Source: Candidatus Nitrosopumilus sp. SW
GTDB lineage: Archaea; Thermoproteota; Nitrososphaeria; Nitrososphaerales; Nitrosopumilaceae
Assembly: GCF_006740685.1 (NCBI RefSeq)
Contig: NZ_CP035425.1
Coordinates: forward strand, 37,687 to 101,686
Direction: 5' to 3'
Length of the DNA: 64,000 bases
Positions 32,232 to 40,776 of the stretch are shown piece by piece (the stretch's first letter is position 1; each line of letters opens with the position of its first letter). The notes beneath the pieces were generated by a model. It was not told the DNA's origin. It worked only from the letters and a program-made list of their open reading frames with translations, and made no database searches. The translations under genes were made by a program, and so were the position numbers.

Positions 32232-33587
32232 TTGAAATTTATCGTTGATCAACAAGTTGAAGATATTGAAATGCCTGAAAATCTGAAACTAAACACGTTT
32301 CTTCAGGAATTTCATTCTGATTGTCCTCACAAAGAATGTGGATTTGGATTCTATGGATTTGCATTTGGACAATCTCCATTTCCTGTCCCTCAAATTATTC
32401 AAGATACATTAATCAAAAATGTTCACAAAGGCGAATATGCTGCAGTTTCTGGAATCCCTGAACTTCGAAATGCAATATCAAAATACAATAAACATTATTT
32501 CGGAATAGATGTAATTCCTAACAGAATATACGTTGGGCCTGGAACAAAAGAATTAATCTTTAATCTTTTAGAAATTTTACATGGTACTGTAATTCTACCT
32601 ACTCCTGCTTGGCTTGGATATCTACCACAAATCCGATTCTTGAAAAAGAACTATCATATGCTTCCAACAAGAGCAAACAAGAAAATTTCTCCAGCTGATT
32701 TACGAAAACTTGCACTAAGATTACAAGACCGACAAAAAATATTGATTTTAAACAACCCTCACAATCCTACAGGATTACTATATGATAAACTGGAACTAGA
32801 AGAAATTGCAGATGTTTGCAGAGAACAAAATATCACAGTAATTTCTGATGAAATTTACGCCCAAACTTGTTATGATTTTTCAAAGTTTGTTAGTATGGGT
32901 AAGATTTACCCTGAAGGGACGTTTGTAACTAATGGATTATCAAAATCTCATGCAGCTGGTGGATATCGTTTAGGTTATGTAATTTTTCCACAACATGCAA
33001 TAGAACTCAAAGATCAATTCAAAAAAATTCTTGCAACAGAATACACTGCTGTTTCTACACCTATTCAACATGCTGCAGTGGCAGGATTTGAGATTAGCTC
33101 AGAAATTGATGAGTATTTTGAAGTCACAAGAAACATTCATCAAATTATGGGTGAATACACTTATCATGAATTATCTGCCATTGAGGGTGTAAAAGCAACA
33201 AAACCCGATGCAACATTTTACTTGTTAGCTGATTTTAATGCATATTCCCCAGAATTGCAAAAAGCAAAAATTTCTACGTCACAAAAACTATCTGAAGCAT
33301 TAATTGTCCACCCCTACCACACTGCAATTGTAGGTGGAGATAGTTTGGTTCTAGAAAGAACTGATTTTAGTGCCCGAATAGCATTTGTTGATTACAATGG
33401 TGCAGCAGTATACAAAAATTATCTGGAAAATAAGCCAAAAACTAGTTCAGAGCGAACCCAGTTTGTAAAAGACAATGCCCCAAAAATTGTTTTAGGAATT
33501 AAAATGATTGAACAATTCTTTGAAGATCTAAAGAAAAATAATCTACATGAATTAAATGCTAAAAAAAGTTCAATGATTACTAGTTAG
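32232..33587 (+). CDS. PLP-dependent aminotransferase class I/II
   Basis: 451 residues from a TTG at 32232. The fold is recognised from VYAAV-like substrate loop GEYAAVSGIPELRNAISKYN, the NNPHNPTGLLYD motif, SDEIYAQTCYDFSK, and the PLP Lys in TNGLSKSHAAGGYRLGYVIF. The N-terminal EFHSDCPHKECGFGFYGFAF is unusual and longer than typical AspAT. The amino acid substrate is not determined. Its 3' end overlaps the convergent SHOCT membrane gene by 18 bases. Confidence 0.88.
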   Translation: MKFIVDQQVEDIEMPENLKLNTFLQEFHSDCPHKECGFGFYGFAFGQSPFPVPQIIQDTLIKNVHKGEYAAVSGIPELRNAISKYNKHYFGIDVIPNRIYVGPGTKELIFNLLEILHGTVILPTPAWLGYLPQIRFLKKNYHMLPTRANKKISPADLRKLALRLQDRQKILILNNPHNPTGLLYDKLELEEIADVCREQNITVISDEIYAQTCYDFSKFVSMGKIYPEGTFVTNGLSKSHAAGGYRLGYVIFPQHAIELKDQFKKILATEYTAVSTPIQHAAVAGFEISSEIDEYFEVTRNIHQIMGEYTYHELSAIEGVKATKPDATFYLLADFNAYSPELQKAKISTSQKLSEALIVHPYHTAIVGGDSLVLERTDFSARIAFVDYNGAAVYKNYLENKPKTSSERTQFVKDNAPKIVLGIKMIEQFFEDLKKNNLHELNAKKSSMITS

Positions 33588-34142
33588 TTTTTTACTAATT
33601 TTTTCATATTCTTCAAATGAAATTTCTCCTTTAGCAAGTCTTAATTGAAGTATATCTATAGGATTTGTCCTAATAACTGGACGGATAATTTTGTTCTTGA
33701 TATAGTCTGTATTAATTGAAATTTGTCTTGTATTGTGATTTACTTTTCTCTTTATACCGTACACTGCACCAAACAGTATTCCTAGCCCTCCGATTGCTAA
33801 TACCATTTGTGCTATTTCTGAATTGTTTGGTTGTGATGTCTCTTGATGAACTAGTGTTGCATCGGCCTCCTGTATGAGTTCTTTTTTGAGAATTGTATCT
33901 ATCATAGAATTCTCATCATTAGTTATTCCCACTGCTTCTTCTATACTGATATTTGGATAATTCCTATCAAACCATGACTTGTATGTTGGTTCATTATAAT
34001 ATCTGTCCAAGTAATATTGTTGATCTTTATCTGGATCAACAAAATTTGCTATTGTAGTTTCTCCATGTACATCATACATTGGAACTAGAATTATTGTGAA
34101 AACTCCAAACAAAAATGCAGTTTGTATTGTCTTTTTCAACAA
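33570..34142 (-). CDS. exported/membrane protein with SHOCT tail
   Basis: 190 residues. A signal sequence (TAFLFGVFTIILVPMYDVHG) leads an outer part rich in Tyr and Asp (DKDQQYYLDRYYNEPTYKSW), then one span (IAQMVLAIGGLGILFGAVYG) and a cytoplasmic tail ending LQLRLAKGEISFEEYEKISK, a SHOCT domain. The SHOCT tail implies oligomerisation inside the cell. Function unknown. Confidence 0.75.
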   Translation of the reverse strand: MLKKTIQTAFLFGVFTIILVPMYDVHGETTIANFVDPDKDQQYYLDRYYNEPTYKSWFDRNYPNISIEEAVGITNDENSMIDTILKKELIQEADATLVHQETSQPNNSEIAQMVLAIGGLGILFGAVYGIKRKVNHNTRQISINTDYIKNKIIRPVIRTNPIDILQLRLAKGEISFEEYEKISKKLTSNH

Positions 34143-34323
34143 TGATGTTTAGTCATTTTTTCTTTTAAAAGACGCGTACCATTTTTTCATAGGAAAAGAT
34201 AGTAAATTTTATTAAAATTGGAAATTGATAGATGTAGAGAAAATTTGCACATGTGTAGAAATAATTCTTTATTTTTTTTGAGAATTTTTTTAACAAATAC
34301 TGATTATTTTAAGGCGATTCAGG

Positions 34324-35013
34324 TTGGAAGGAATTTCTGACCTATTTTTAATCCGAATTGGATTGGCATTATTCATGTTAGTTGTTGGAGGTTTTTTTGA
34401 TATTTGGAAAAGAGAGGTGCATGATTATGTTTGGATTATTTTTGGTTCTGCAGGGGCGGTATTGTTACTTTTTGAACCATTTCAAATGAATGCTCTTTAC
34501 TCTACACTATTTGCATTGATTATTGCCCCGATTTCAATAATAATTTGGAGAATGGGATTGTTTGGAGGGGCTGATGCTTTTGCCCTGATTGCATTGGCCA
34601 TAATTGCCCCTCAAATGACATTTAGTGAAAACATGGTCACACCATTCACAACATTATCAAACGCAGCAGTACTGTTCATAGTACCACTATTGGTAAATCT
34701 TGTGCACAATATTATTTCTAAACTTCGAGGAGAGGATATTTTTGAAGGATTTGAAGAATCAATACACAAAAAAATTTTGGCGTCTTTGTTAGGATATAGA
34801 TCAAAAAATCCAAAACATGGATTTTTGATTGAAAAAACTGAGGGTCATGTTAAAAAAATAGTTCTATCACTTCATCATGTTGATAATGAAAATTTTTCCC
34901 AAGAATCAAACACATGGATAACTCCTGGAATCCCATATTTGTTAATGATTGCCGGAGGATTTTTAATTCAATTAGCATATGGAGATCTCATTTTAACTAG
35001 TTTAGGTATTTGA
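34324..35013 (+). CDS. A24 prepilin/preflagellin-type peptidase
   Basis: 229 residues from a TTG at 34324. Six or so spans. The catalytic Asp pair is visible: D in GGFFDIWKREVHDYVW and D in the GLFGGADAFALIALAIIAP motif (GGAD in place of GxGD). Such aspartyl proteases in archaea cleave type IV pilin or archaellin signal peptides. No pilin genes are adjacent, so the client is unknown. Confidence 0.85.
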   Translation: MEGISDLFLIRIGLALFMLVVGGFFDIWKREVHDYVWIIFGSAGAVLLLFEPFQMNALYSTLFALIIAPISIIIWRMGLFGGADAFALIALAIIAPQMTFSENMVTPFTTLSNAAVLFIVPLLVNLVHNIISKLRGEDIFEGFEESIHKKILASLLGYRSKNPKHGFLIEKTEGHVKKIVLSLHHVDNENFSQESNTWITPGIPYLLMIAGGFLIQLAYGDLILTSLGI

Positions 35014-35022
35014 TTTTTAATA

Positions 35023-36246
35023 TTATTTCTTTTTTCTAATTTGTTGTGCAACCATGGGCAAGAATGCTCCCACGTCTGAAACAATTCCTAATGCTTGCCA
35101 TGTACCTCTATCCATAAGTTTTGTAACTGTTGGTTGATTGATGTCTACAACAATCACTTTAACATTTGCTGGAAGCATATTTCCTGTTGCAATAGAATGA
35201 AGCATGGTTGAAATCATAATCACCATACTTGCATCTTTTAGAACTTTCTTGTATTCTCTTTGTGCTTGTGCAACATCCGTAATTACATCGGGTAATGGAC
35301 CATCATCTCTAATGGATCCTGCTAGTACAAATGGAACCTTATTTTTTACACATTCATACATTATTCCCTTGGTAAGTTTTTTTGTTTTTACCATATTTGC
35401 AATAGAACCTGCTTTGAAGACAGAATTGATTGCATCCATGTGGTTTCTATGGCCGTGATATGCCAATGTTGCATCTTTTACATTCATTCCTAACGATGTA
35501 CCTATAGTAGCATACTCTATATCGTGAACGGCTAAAGCGTTACCTGCCAAAACCCCGTCAATGTATCCTGATCTAATTAATTCTGATACTGCATCGGATG
35601 CTCCAGTATGGACTATTGCCGGACCTCCAACAATGACAATTTTTCCACCTTTCTTTTTTGTATTGTAAATATCATCTGCAACTTTCTTTGCAATGTGTTG
35701 AGTTGGTCTCTCACTAGAACTTGAACTTCCCATAAACTCAAAGACATTAGAGCCTTCTCTTGGTCTCTCTGGTGGATTGATCTTAACTCCTCCTTCACCT
35801 ACAATTATCTGATCACCTTTTTTGACATCTCTTACTGGAACACAAAATGCTCTATCACCTTTTACAACAATACATTTGTCCATCATCATATTTTCTACCT
35901 GAATCCATTTTCCTTTATGGAAAACTTGAGTGTGATTATTTGTTGTGCTGTAAAAATTATCTGGCATCACATTATTTTTTGGAGATTTTTTTAGAGTAAT
36001 CTCTTTTTGTATTTTTGATACTGCACCTTCTCTGTAAACAGTCTGTAAAATTTCATCCAAATGTTTTTGATTTTTGCCTTTGACTAATAATCTGGCATAT
36101 GATTGATCTTTTTTTCTTTTACCAATATTGATTTCTTGTACTTGAAATTCTCCTTGTAAGTCCATAATTTTATCAAAGATCTTAGTCAAAATCAGCGAAT
36201 CAATCAGATGTCCACTAACTTCGATCTCTTGTGAAAATTTACTCAT
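35023..36246 (-). CDS. TIGR00300 family protein, archaeal ornithine cyclodeaminase type (LOR/SDH domain)
   Basis: 407 residues with ATG start. N-terminal EIEVSGHLIDSLILTKIFDK followed by FQVQEINIGKRKKDQSYARL is the LOR/SDH-type domain; MPDNFYSTTNNHTQVFHKGKW and the later VIVGGPAIVHTGASDAVSEL Rossmann-like region match TIGR00300 proteins. Members characterised in archaea convert ornithine to proline with NAD. Function is taken from the family. Well isolated, transcribed alone. Confidence 0.88.
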   Translation of the reverse strand: MSKFSQEIEVSGHLIDSLILTKIFDKIMDLQGEFQVQEINIGKRKKDQSYARLLVKGKNQKHLDEILQTVYREGAVSKIQKEITLKKSPKNNVMPDNFYSTTNNHTQVFHKGKWIQVENMMMDKCIVVKGDRAFCVPVRDVKKGDQIIVGEGGVKINPPERPREGSNVFEFMGSSSSSERPTQHIAKKVADDIYNTKKKGGKIVIVGGPAIVHTGASDAVSELIRSGYIDGVLAGNALAVHDIEYATIGTSLGMNVKDATLAYHGHRNHMDAINSVFKAGSIANMVKTKKLTKGIMYECVKNKVPFVLAGSIRDDGPLPDVITDVAQAQREYKKVLKDASMVIMISTMLHSIATGNMLPANVKVIVVDINQPTVTKLMDRGTWQALGIVSDVGAFLPMVAQQIRKKK

Positions 36247-36302
36247 TTTACTATTCTCTACACAATCATAACTAAAGCTTTACGTTTTTTTTGAGGCTAG
36301 AA

Positions 36303-36659
36303 TTAAACTGGAAGAATTACTTTTCCCTCAAATTTTGGAATGTTGTCTGATTCAAATGCTTTTTCCAATCTTTCTTTTTGTTCCTTTGTTACTCCTTGTA
36401 CTATGGTTTTTGATGCACCGCTATTGTCAACTAGTGCAAGAATGTATCCACTATTATCAGTTAAAACAAAACCTGCAGATTCATCAACAAATGCATACAG
36501 ATTTTCTTCACCTACTGGTTTCCAAACATTTGATTTTGTATCTGTTAAAGCTAATGCAGGCATTGCTTTACCATCGGTTAATTTATTGAGGTATTCTCTA
36601 GCATCTGCCACTCTTTTTTGACCAAGTTTTAGTGCTTGAAAATACTGCATGTATGACAA
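36303..36659 (-). CDS. hypothetical protein
   Basis: 118 residues, ATG start. KLGQKRVADAREYLNKLTDG then ENLYAFVDESAGFVLTDNSG and YILALVDNSGASKTIVQGV: one helix and several strands, a small soluble globular domain without Cys. The start (MSYMQYF) could be the second Met. No family recognised. Confidence 0.65.
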   Translation of the reverse strand: MSYMQYFQALKLGQKRVADAREYLNKLTDGKAMPALALTDTKSNVWKPVGEENLYAFVDESAGFVLTDNSGYILALVDNSGASKTIVQGVTKEQKERLEKAFESDNIPKFEGKVILPV

Positions 36660-36727
36660 ATTATCTGATTGTTATAAAAACAATATTACCTCAAAAGATA
36701 GTTATACAATATTATTCTAAAAATCAC

Positions 36728-37027
36728 ATGCCTCTTACAAATAATGTAATAATAAAATTAAATGAAATTACTACTATGGTTGAAGATAAATCAAATTTAT
36801 CTGAATCTGAAGTTGATGAAATAAAATCAATATTCAAAGAACTGGTTGAAAGTGGAGAGAGATATGATGTGGATGAAATTGAGTTTTGGTTTGAAAACGA
36901 AGGTAGTTGGAAAACTAGAGCCCCTAGAATAAGAATTGCAAATCTCTCAAATTACATTCAAGACAAATACCAGCAAACAGCCCACTTGAGAATAATTTCA
37001 GATGATGACTGTAGTTGTGGACATTAA
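36728..37027 (+). CDS. hypothetical acidic protein
   Basis: 99 residues from ATG 36728, preferred over the in-frame TTG at 36632. KLNEITTMVEDKSNLSESEV, EIKSIFKELVESGERYDVDE and WFENEGSWKTRAPRIRIANL read as helices plus a strand; the C-terminus ends SDDDCSCGH, a possible metal or redox site. It overlaps the convergent gene by four bases. No family recognised. Confidence 0.7.
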   Translation: MPLTNNVIIKLNEITTMVEDKSNLSESEVDEIKSIFKELVESGERYDVDEIEFWFENEGSWKTRAPRIRIANLSNYIQDKYQQTAHLRIISDDDCSCGH

Positions 37028-37248
37028 GTCTCTAATTGCTCTAATAATCTACCAACAATTTTTGCATTTTCTTCTCTCTCATTCATAATTTCATTTAATC
37101 TGATTTCATTTTTTTCTTCTTTTGTTATTATTTCAAAATACTCTTCATCTAAATCGCTATTAGCTTGTAATCTTTTGATTACTTCAAACAAGATTCCAAT
37201 TACTTGTTTTTGTGCATCAATTAATTCATCTTTTTCTATCTCTGACAT
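37024..37248 (-). CDS. small coiled-coil protein
   Basis: 74 residues, ATG start, heptad-like helix throughout: EIEKDELIDAQKQVIGILFE, EEKNEIRLNEIMNEREENAK. The ATG overlaps the last base of the preceding HD-hydrolase stop, so they are cotranscribed. It might be a partner or chaperone-like helix for that enzyme; there is no direct evidence. Confidence 0.7.
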   Translation of the reverse strand: MSEIEKDELIDAQKQVIGILFEVIKRLQANSDLDEEYFEIITKEEKNEIRLNEIMNEREENAKIVGRLLEQLET

Positions 37249-37781
37249 TAATTTTCATCAACTATCTTTGTAAATAATTCTTTTAATTTAGGATGAGTTA
37301 TGTTTGATTTTGCGGATTCCAAGAATATTTCTAACTTTTCTTTAGAATATCCTTGTGATTGGTATATTTTTGCTTGAAGTGCCATCTCTAATTTGTCAAT
37401 TTGATGCACTATTTGACTTTCAATGGAATCGTTTTCCTGATACTCTTTCCAAATTTCAGTATATTTTGTCATCAGTGATTCAGGTAGAGTTTTAACAATT
37501 TTTTCAAATGCAGAGTTTTCTAATTTTTGTTTTTCTTGAATATTCATTTTATCTGGAACAATATCTCCTACCTTTGATTCTGCTAAATCATGTAGTAAAA
37601 CCATTTTTAGAATTTTTTCAAAATTCAAATTTTCTAAATCAGAAATCATCATTCCTATTATTGCCATTGAAAAAGTATGATCTGCAACAGATTCTGGTTT
37701 TTCAATGGATAATTTGTCAATCCATCCTTGACGTGAAATGTTTTTTAGATTTGCGGCAATTTCCAAAAAATCTTCTGACAT
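37248..37781 (-). CDS. HD-domain phosphohydrolase, YfbR-like
   Basis: 177 residues, ATG start. Metal ligands ESVADHTFSMAIIGMMISDL (first His), LLHDLAESKVGDIVP (HD) and a later Asp (QIVHQIDKLEMALQAKI) match the YfbR/HDDC2 type of HD hydrolases, which act as 5'-deoxynucleotidases. Substrate specificity cannot be read from sequence. Cotranscribed with the coiled-coil gene 37024-37248. Confidence 0.85.
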   Translation of the reverse strand: MSEDFLEIAANLKNISRQGWIDKLSIEKPESVADHTFSMAIIGMMISDLENLNFEKILKMVLLHDLAESKVGDIVPDKMNIQEKQKLENSAFEKIVKTLPESLMTKYTEIWKEYQENDSIESQIVHQIDKLEMALQAKIYQSQGYSKEKLEIFLESAKSNITHPKLKELFTKIVDEN

Positions 37782-37859
37782 GATAATATTTCATATATTC
37801 TCCTAAAGAGTTTTGAGATTTTCGAACAACATAATAGTTGAAACAGACTCTACTATTTT

Positions 37860-38396
37860 ATGAAAATATACACCAAAACAGGTGATGATGGAAATACCGG
37901 TCTTCAAGGGGATTTACGTATCTCAAAATCCCACCCAAGAATATTTGCATATGGTGCAGTAGATGAAGCAAACGCTTCATTGGGAATTGTTTTGGCAAAT
38001 CAATTAGATCAAGACATTTCTGACATTCTTACAAAAATTCAAAATGATTTATTTGTGGTTGGTGCTGATCTGTCAAATCCAAATCTTAACGATGTGAAAA
38101 ATAGAGTAACATTGGAAATGATTCAGGAATTGGAACAAAATATCGATAGATTTGAATCAGAATTACCTCCATTGACTAATTTCATATTGCCTGGAGGTTC
38201 AATTTCTGCATCGCAATTACATTTCACAAGAACCGTTGTACGTAGAGCTGAAACATGGACTGTACAACTTGCCGAAAAAGATGAAATTAATTCAAATTGC
38301 ATCATTTACCTTAATCGCTTATCTGATCTATTTTTTGTCATGGGACGGCTAATCAATAAAAGAAATAACAAAGAAGACATTATTTGGAAAACCTAA
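37860..38396 (+). CDS. cob(I)alamin adenosyltransferase, PduO type
   Basis: 178 residues, ATG start. MKIYTKTGDDGNTGLQGDLR is the ATP-binding N-terminus and TVVRRAETWTV the conserved C-terminal motif of PduO-type ATR, which attaches the 5'-deoxyadenosyl group of ATP to Co(I) corrinoid to make adenosylcobalamin. Needed in thaumarchaea for methylmalonyl-CoA mutase and ribonucleotide reductase. Complements CbtAB at 19.4-20.3 kb. Confidence 0.92.
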   Translation: MKIYTKTGDDGNTGLQGDLRISKSHPRIFAYGAVDEANASLGIVLANQLDQDISDILTKIQNDLFVVGADLSNPNLNDVKNRVTLEMIQELEQNIDRFESELPPLTNFILPGGSISASQLHFTRTVVRRAETWTVQLAEKDEINSNCIIYLNRLSDLFFVMGRLINKRNNKEDIIWKT

Positions 38397-38439
38397 AAAG
38401 ACACACTTTAATTCCTCAATGAAATTATTTTTTTTAAGT

Positions 38440-38513
38440 GCCGTGGTAGCTCAGCCTGGGAGAGCACTCGGCTGAAGACCGGGCTGTCGCGCGTTCAAAT
38501 CCCGCCCGCGGCA
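38440..38513 (+). tRNA. tRNA-Phe (GAA)
   Basis: Acceptor GCCGTGG pairs with CCGCGGC plus discriminator A; D-arm GCTC-loop-GAGC; anticodon stem CTCGG/CCGGG with loop CTGAAGA (anticodon GAA); T-loop TTCAAAT. The T-stem GCGCG/CCCGC has a C-C opposition at 52-62. CCA is not encoded. No intron is seen. Confidence 0.95.
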
Positions 38514-38564
38514 CTGTATACCATTTTAAAAAATAGGGGATGTTTTTGATTATTTTTCAAAAAC

Positions 38565-38900
38565 TCATAATGCATCTACTAAATTATAGAAGCTTTTTCC
38601 AGAGGCTGATTTCTCGGAGACACATTTTACTGGTCCTAATGAATTCCCATTATTGACGTCAGCACGCAATTTTTCATTGCTGAATTTTTTTACAATTGCC
38701 ACTCGGGTTGTATGAAATTTATTTACAAAATTCCCTTCAATCTCAAAAGTTTCTTTAGTTGTAATCTTCACTCCTTTTGTGACTAATTCACCTTGTGTAT
38801 AATCTGAATCCTCAATGAACGTTATTGTAAAAGCTTTGTCGCCAATTTTTGCCAAGCTGACTGAATCGCCTACAGTTGCATAATCTGCTAGTGTTGCTAT
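38565..38900 (-). CDS. hypothetical protein, probable ATA start
   Basis: A TTG at 38855 would give 96 residues, but the frame remains open and protein-like upstream (IATLADYATVGDSVSLAKIG). A perfect GGAGGTGA ribosome site lies on the minus strand at 38914-38907, six bases before an ATA codon at 38900-38898 and far too distant from the TTG. Starting at ATA gives 111 residues, without stops. The protein is soluble with alternating strands (KAFTITFIEDSDYTQGELVT, FVNKFHTTRVAIVKKF). Family not recognised. Confidence 0.6.
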   Translation of the reverse strand: MATLADYATVGDSVSLAKIGDKAFTITFIEDSDYTQGELVTKGVKITTKETFEIEGNFVNKFHTTRVAIVKKFSNEKLRADVNNGNSLGPVKCVSEKSASGKSFYNLVDAL

Positions 38901-38906
38901 CTTGTT

Positions 38907-38914
38907 TCACCTCC
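38907..38914 (-). promoter_or_regulatory. perfect Shine-Dalgarno site before an ATA codon
   Basis: GGAGGTGA on the minus strand is fully complementary to the archaeal 16S 3' end. It is followed by AACAAG and then ATA. This sets the expected start of the gene ending at 38565 at the ATA codon at 38900. Confidence 0.65.
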
Positions 38915-39100
38915 CATCCATTTATCAAAAAGTTATTTTTTGATAAATTGAACTCAGAGTAAATTATTGACTTGGATGGCTAGTTTGATCTACTTTTTTC
39001 TAGAAAAAATTAACTGATCGGAGAATTCTGGATAATTTTTCTAAAAAATCAATTCTACAAAATCTTTAAAAATAAGGCGACCTCTAGATTTTCGACATTC

Positions 39101-39403
39101 ATGGCTGAAAAAAAATCTACAAAGAAAACCGCAAAATCAAAAGATACTGAGGCTAAATCAACAAAATCAAAGACAACTACAAAAGCCACAAAAACCAAGG
39201 CTAAATCAACAAAATCAAAGACAACTACAAAAGCCACAAAAACCAAGGCTAAATCAACAAAATCAAAGAGTAAAAAAGATGAACCTGTAGGAGATCTAGG
39301 AATAGTCATAGTAGATGATGATATTGAAATTGATCAAGAAAAAGTCAATGAAGAAAGACGTGCCTATCTAGAAGAGGCAAGGTCTCAGGAAGCATTTGAC
39401 TAG
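39101..39403 (+). CDS. Lys/Thr-rich repeat protein
   Basis: 100 residues, ATG start. The first 60 are made of Lys, Thr, Ser and Ala with a repeated unit AKSTKSKTTTKATKTK, resembling histone H1 tails or bacterial nucleoid protein tails and likely to bind nucleic acid. After SKSKKDEPVGDLGIVIVDDD the acidic C-terminus (EIDQEKVNEERRAYLEEARS) is helical. The function of the C-terminal part is unknown. It lies 34 bases before two Lrp-type sensor genes. Confidence 0.75.
   Translation: MAEKKSTKKTAKSKDTEAKSTKSKTTTKATKTKAKSTKSKTTTKATKTKAKSTKSKSKKDEPVGDLGIVIVDDDIEIDQEKVNEERRAYLEEARSQEAFD
39152..39269 (+). repeat. 48-bp in-frame tandem repeat
   Basis: Units start at 39152, 39200 and 39248 (period 48 bp, 16 codons). 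The first two are identical at every base; the third is cut short after about 22 bases. It encodes the Lys/Thr-rich repeats of the surrounding gene and indicates a recent duplication. Confidence 0.9.
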
Positions 39404-39437
39404 GAATCTTTATTCGATTCGATAACGTAGTACTTGT

Positions 39438-39677
39438 ATGCGTGCATTATGTCTAATCACCGTAAAACCTGGTAAGGTTGACTCTGTTGTTCAAATTCTA
39501 AAAAAGAAGCGTAAGGTAGTCAAACAAATCATGGTTGTTACAGGTAGAGCAGACATTAGTGTTATCTTACAAGGAGGAATTGATGATATCAATAACATGG
39601 TGATTGATTTTAAAAAAATCAAAGATATTGTAACTACTGAAACCCTGATTGAAGTGGAGGTTAATTTGGGATGGTAA
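39438..39677 (+). CDS. stand-alone Lrp/AsnC ligand-binding domain
   Basis: 79 residues, ATG start. MRALCLITVKPGKVDSVVQI and VVTGRADISVILQGGIDDIN form the beta-alpha-beta RAM domain of Lrp/AsnC regulators with no DNA-binding part. Such single-domain proteins bind amino acids and modulate full-length regulators. It overlaps the next gene by seven bases and is paralogous to it. Confidence 0.85.
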   Translation: MRALCLITVKPGKVDSVVQILKKKRKVVKQIMVVTGRADISVILQGGIDDINNMVIDFKKIKDIVTTETLIEVEVNLGW

Positions 39678-39889
39678 GGGCCATTATATTGGTGAAATCT
39701 CCAAAAAAATTAATTGCTGCTAGATTGCGCAAGGTCACTTCAGTATCTGATTCATTTCCTACTAGCGGTCAATTTGATGCAGTAGCAATCATAGATGTTA
39801 AACAACTCTCTGAAATCAAAGAAGTGGCCAATCAGATTCAAAAAATCAATGGAGTTGAACGAACTGAAACCATGGTTGAAGTTCAATGA
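39671..39889 (+). CDS. stand-alone Lrp/AsnC ligand-binding domain, second copy
   Basis: 72 residues, ATG start overlapping the previous gene. MVRAIILVKSPKKLIAARLR, FDAVAIIDVKQLSEIKEVAN and INGVERTETMVEVQ keep the RAM fold. Together with the previous gene it could form hetero-oligomeric rings. Ligand unknown. Confidence 0.85.
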   Translation: MVRAIILVKSPKKLIAARLRKVTSVSDSFPTSGQFDAVAIIDVKQLSEIKEVANQIQKINGVERTETMVEVQ

Positions 39890-39923
39890 CAATTAATTTA
39901 AACAACTTCGAGGTAGACCTTCT

Positions 39924-40334
39924 GTGAATATCAAAAAAGTCGGAAATGTGATTTTGGCCGTAAAAGACCTAGACAAATCAATTAAGTTCTATAATGAAAT
40001 TATTGGCCTCCCAATAAAAAATCAAAGAAGAACTTGGGTAGATTTGGGCACTTCTGGAGCTTTATTGAGTCTTCATCCTGCTTCATTAACTGAACAGCAT
40101 GGAAATGCTCTTGAAAGTGGAATCACAATCGGTTTTCTAGTTGGAGATGTAAAATCTGCAGTTGAAGAACTAAGGGAGAAGGGAGTTAAAATTCATCGTG
40201 AAATTGTCGAAAAAGATGCAGGAAAAAATGCTGTAATTTCTGACCCTGATGATTACTTGATTTCCTTGTTTGAACCAAGTTTCTCAGATAAAGCTGAACA
40301 AACTGGTGGATACCACGGATTTACACCTGCTTAG
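39924..40334 (+). CDS. VOC superfamily (glyoxalase-like) protein
   Basis: 136 residues from a GTG at 39924. VGNVILAVKDLDKSIKFYNE opens the paired beta-alpha-beta-beta-beta modules typical of the VOC superfamily; His in LLSLHPASL and Glu in SLFEPSF could be metal ligands. The reaction (isomerase, glyoxalase, dioxygenase or resistance protein) is not determined. Ends four bases into the 3' end of the convergent gene. Confidence 0.82.
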   Translation: MNIKKVGNVILAVKDLDKSIKFYNEIIGLPIKNQRRTWVDLGTSGALLSLHPASLTEQHGNALESGITIGFLVGDVKSAVEELREKGVKIHREIVEKDAGKNAVISDPDDYLISLFEPSFSDKAEQTGGYHGFTPA

Positions 40335-40717
40335 ATCATCTTCTTTATTGAAGAAATAATTTTCTCTAAGCCTTTTTCTTTTCTATTGATTGAAACATAA
40401 TATGTGATGTCATTTTTTTGCAAAAGAACAATTGTTACTTTTTGATGTTGTAATATTACATGTTCTAGTTTTCCGACAGTTGTGGCAGTATTTTTTCTCA
40501 ATGACATCAGTGTTGAAATTATGAAAAACTCGTTTTTTACTTGCTCGGATTTTAACAAGGGTTTAAGATTTGGTTGAACAATTCCTGCCAAGGTTCTACC
40601 ATAAAGATTGATCACTCCAGCATATCTTACACTCTTTGAAACTTGAAGAATCTTTTGACATTGTTTTCGATACTTTACAATAGTGTCTTTCCATTTTTCT
40701 GCAGGAGTTTTAACCAT
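40331..40717 (-). CDS. hypothetical protein, roadblock-like appearance
   Basis: 128 residues, ATG start. VRYAGVINLYGRTLAGIVQP, MSLRKNTATTVGKLEHVILQ and VTIVLLQKNDITYYVSINRK alternate helix and strand as in roadblock/LC7 or profilin-like sensor domains common in thaumarchaea (perhaps DUF6659; unsure). No DNA-binding or catalytic motif. Function unknown. Confidence 0.65.
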   Translation of the reverse strand: MVKTPAEKWKDTIVKYRKQCQKILQVSKSVRYAGVINLYGRTLAGIVQPNLKPLLKSEQVKNEFFIISTLMSLRKNTATTVGKLEHVILQHQKVTIVLLQKNDITYYVSINRKEKGLEKIISSIKKMI

Positions 40718-40776
40718 ACTAAAAATTGGTTTTGGAATTAATAAAGATACTTGTCTTAAAAATTATCAGTAATTTT

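Noticed and set aside
38921..38946. A/T-rich 11-bp inverted repeat as terminator
   Set aside because: It lies upstream of the start of 38565-38900 and after no stop codon; in AT-only sequence such a stem is weak evidence.
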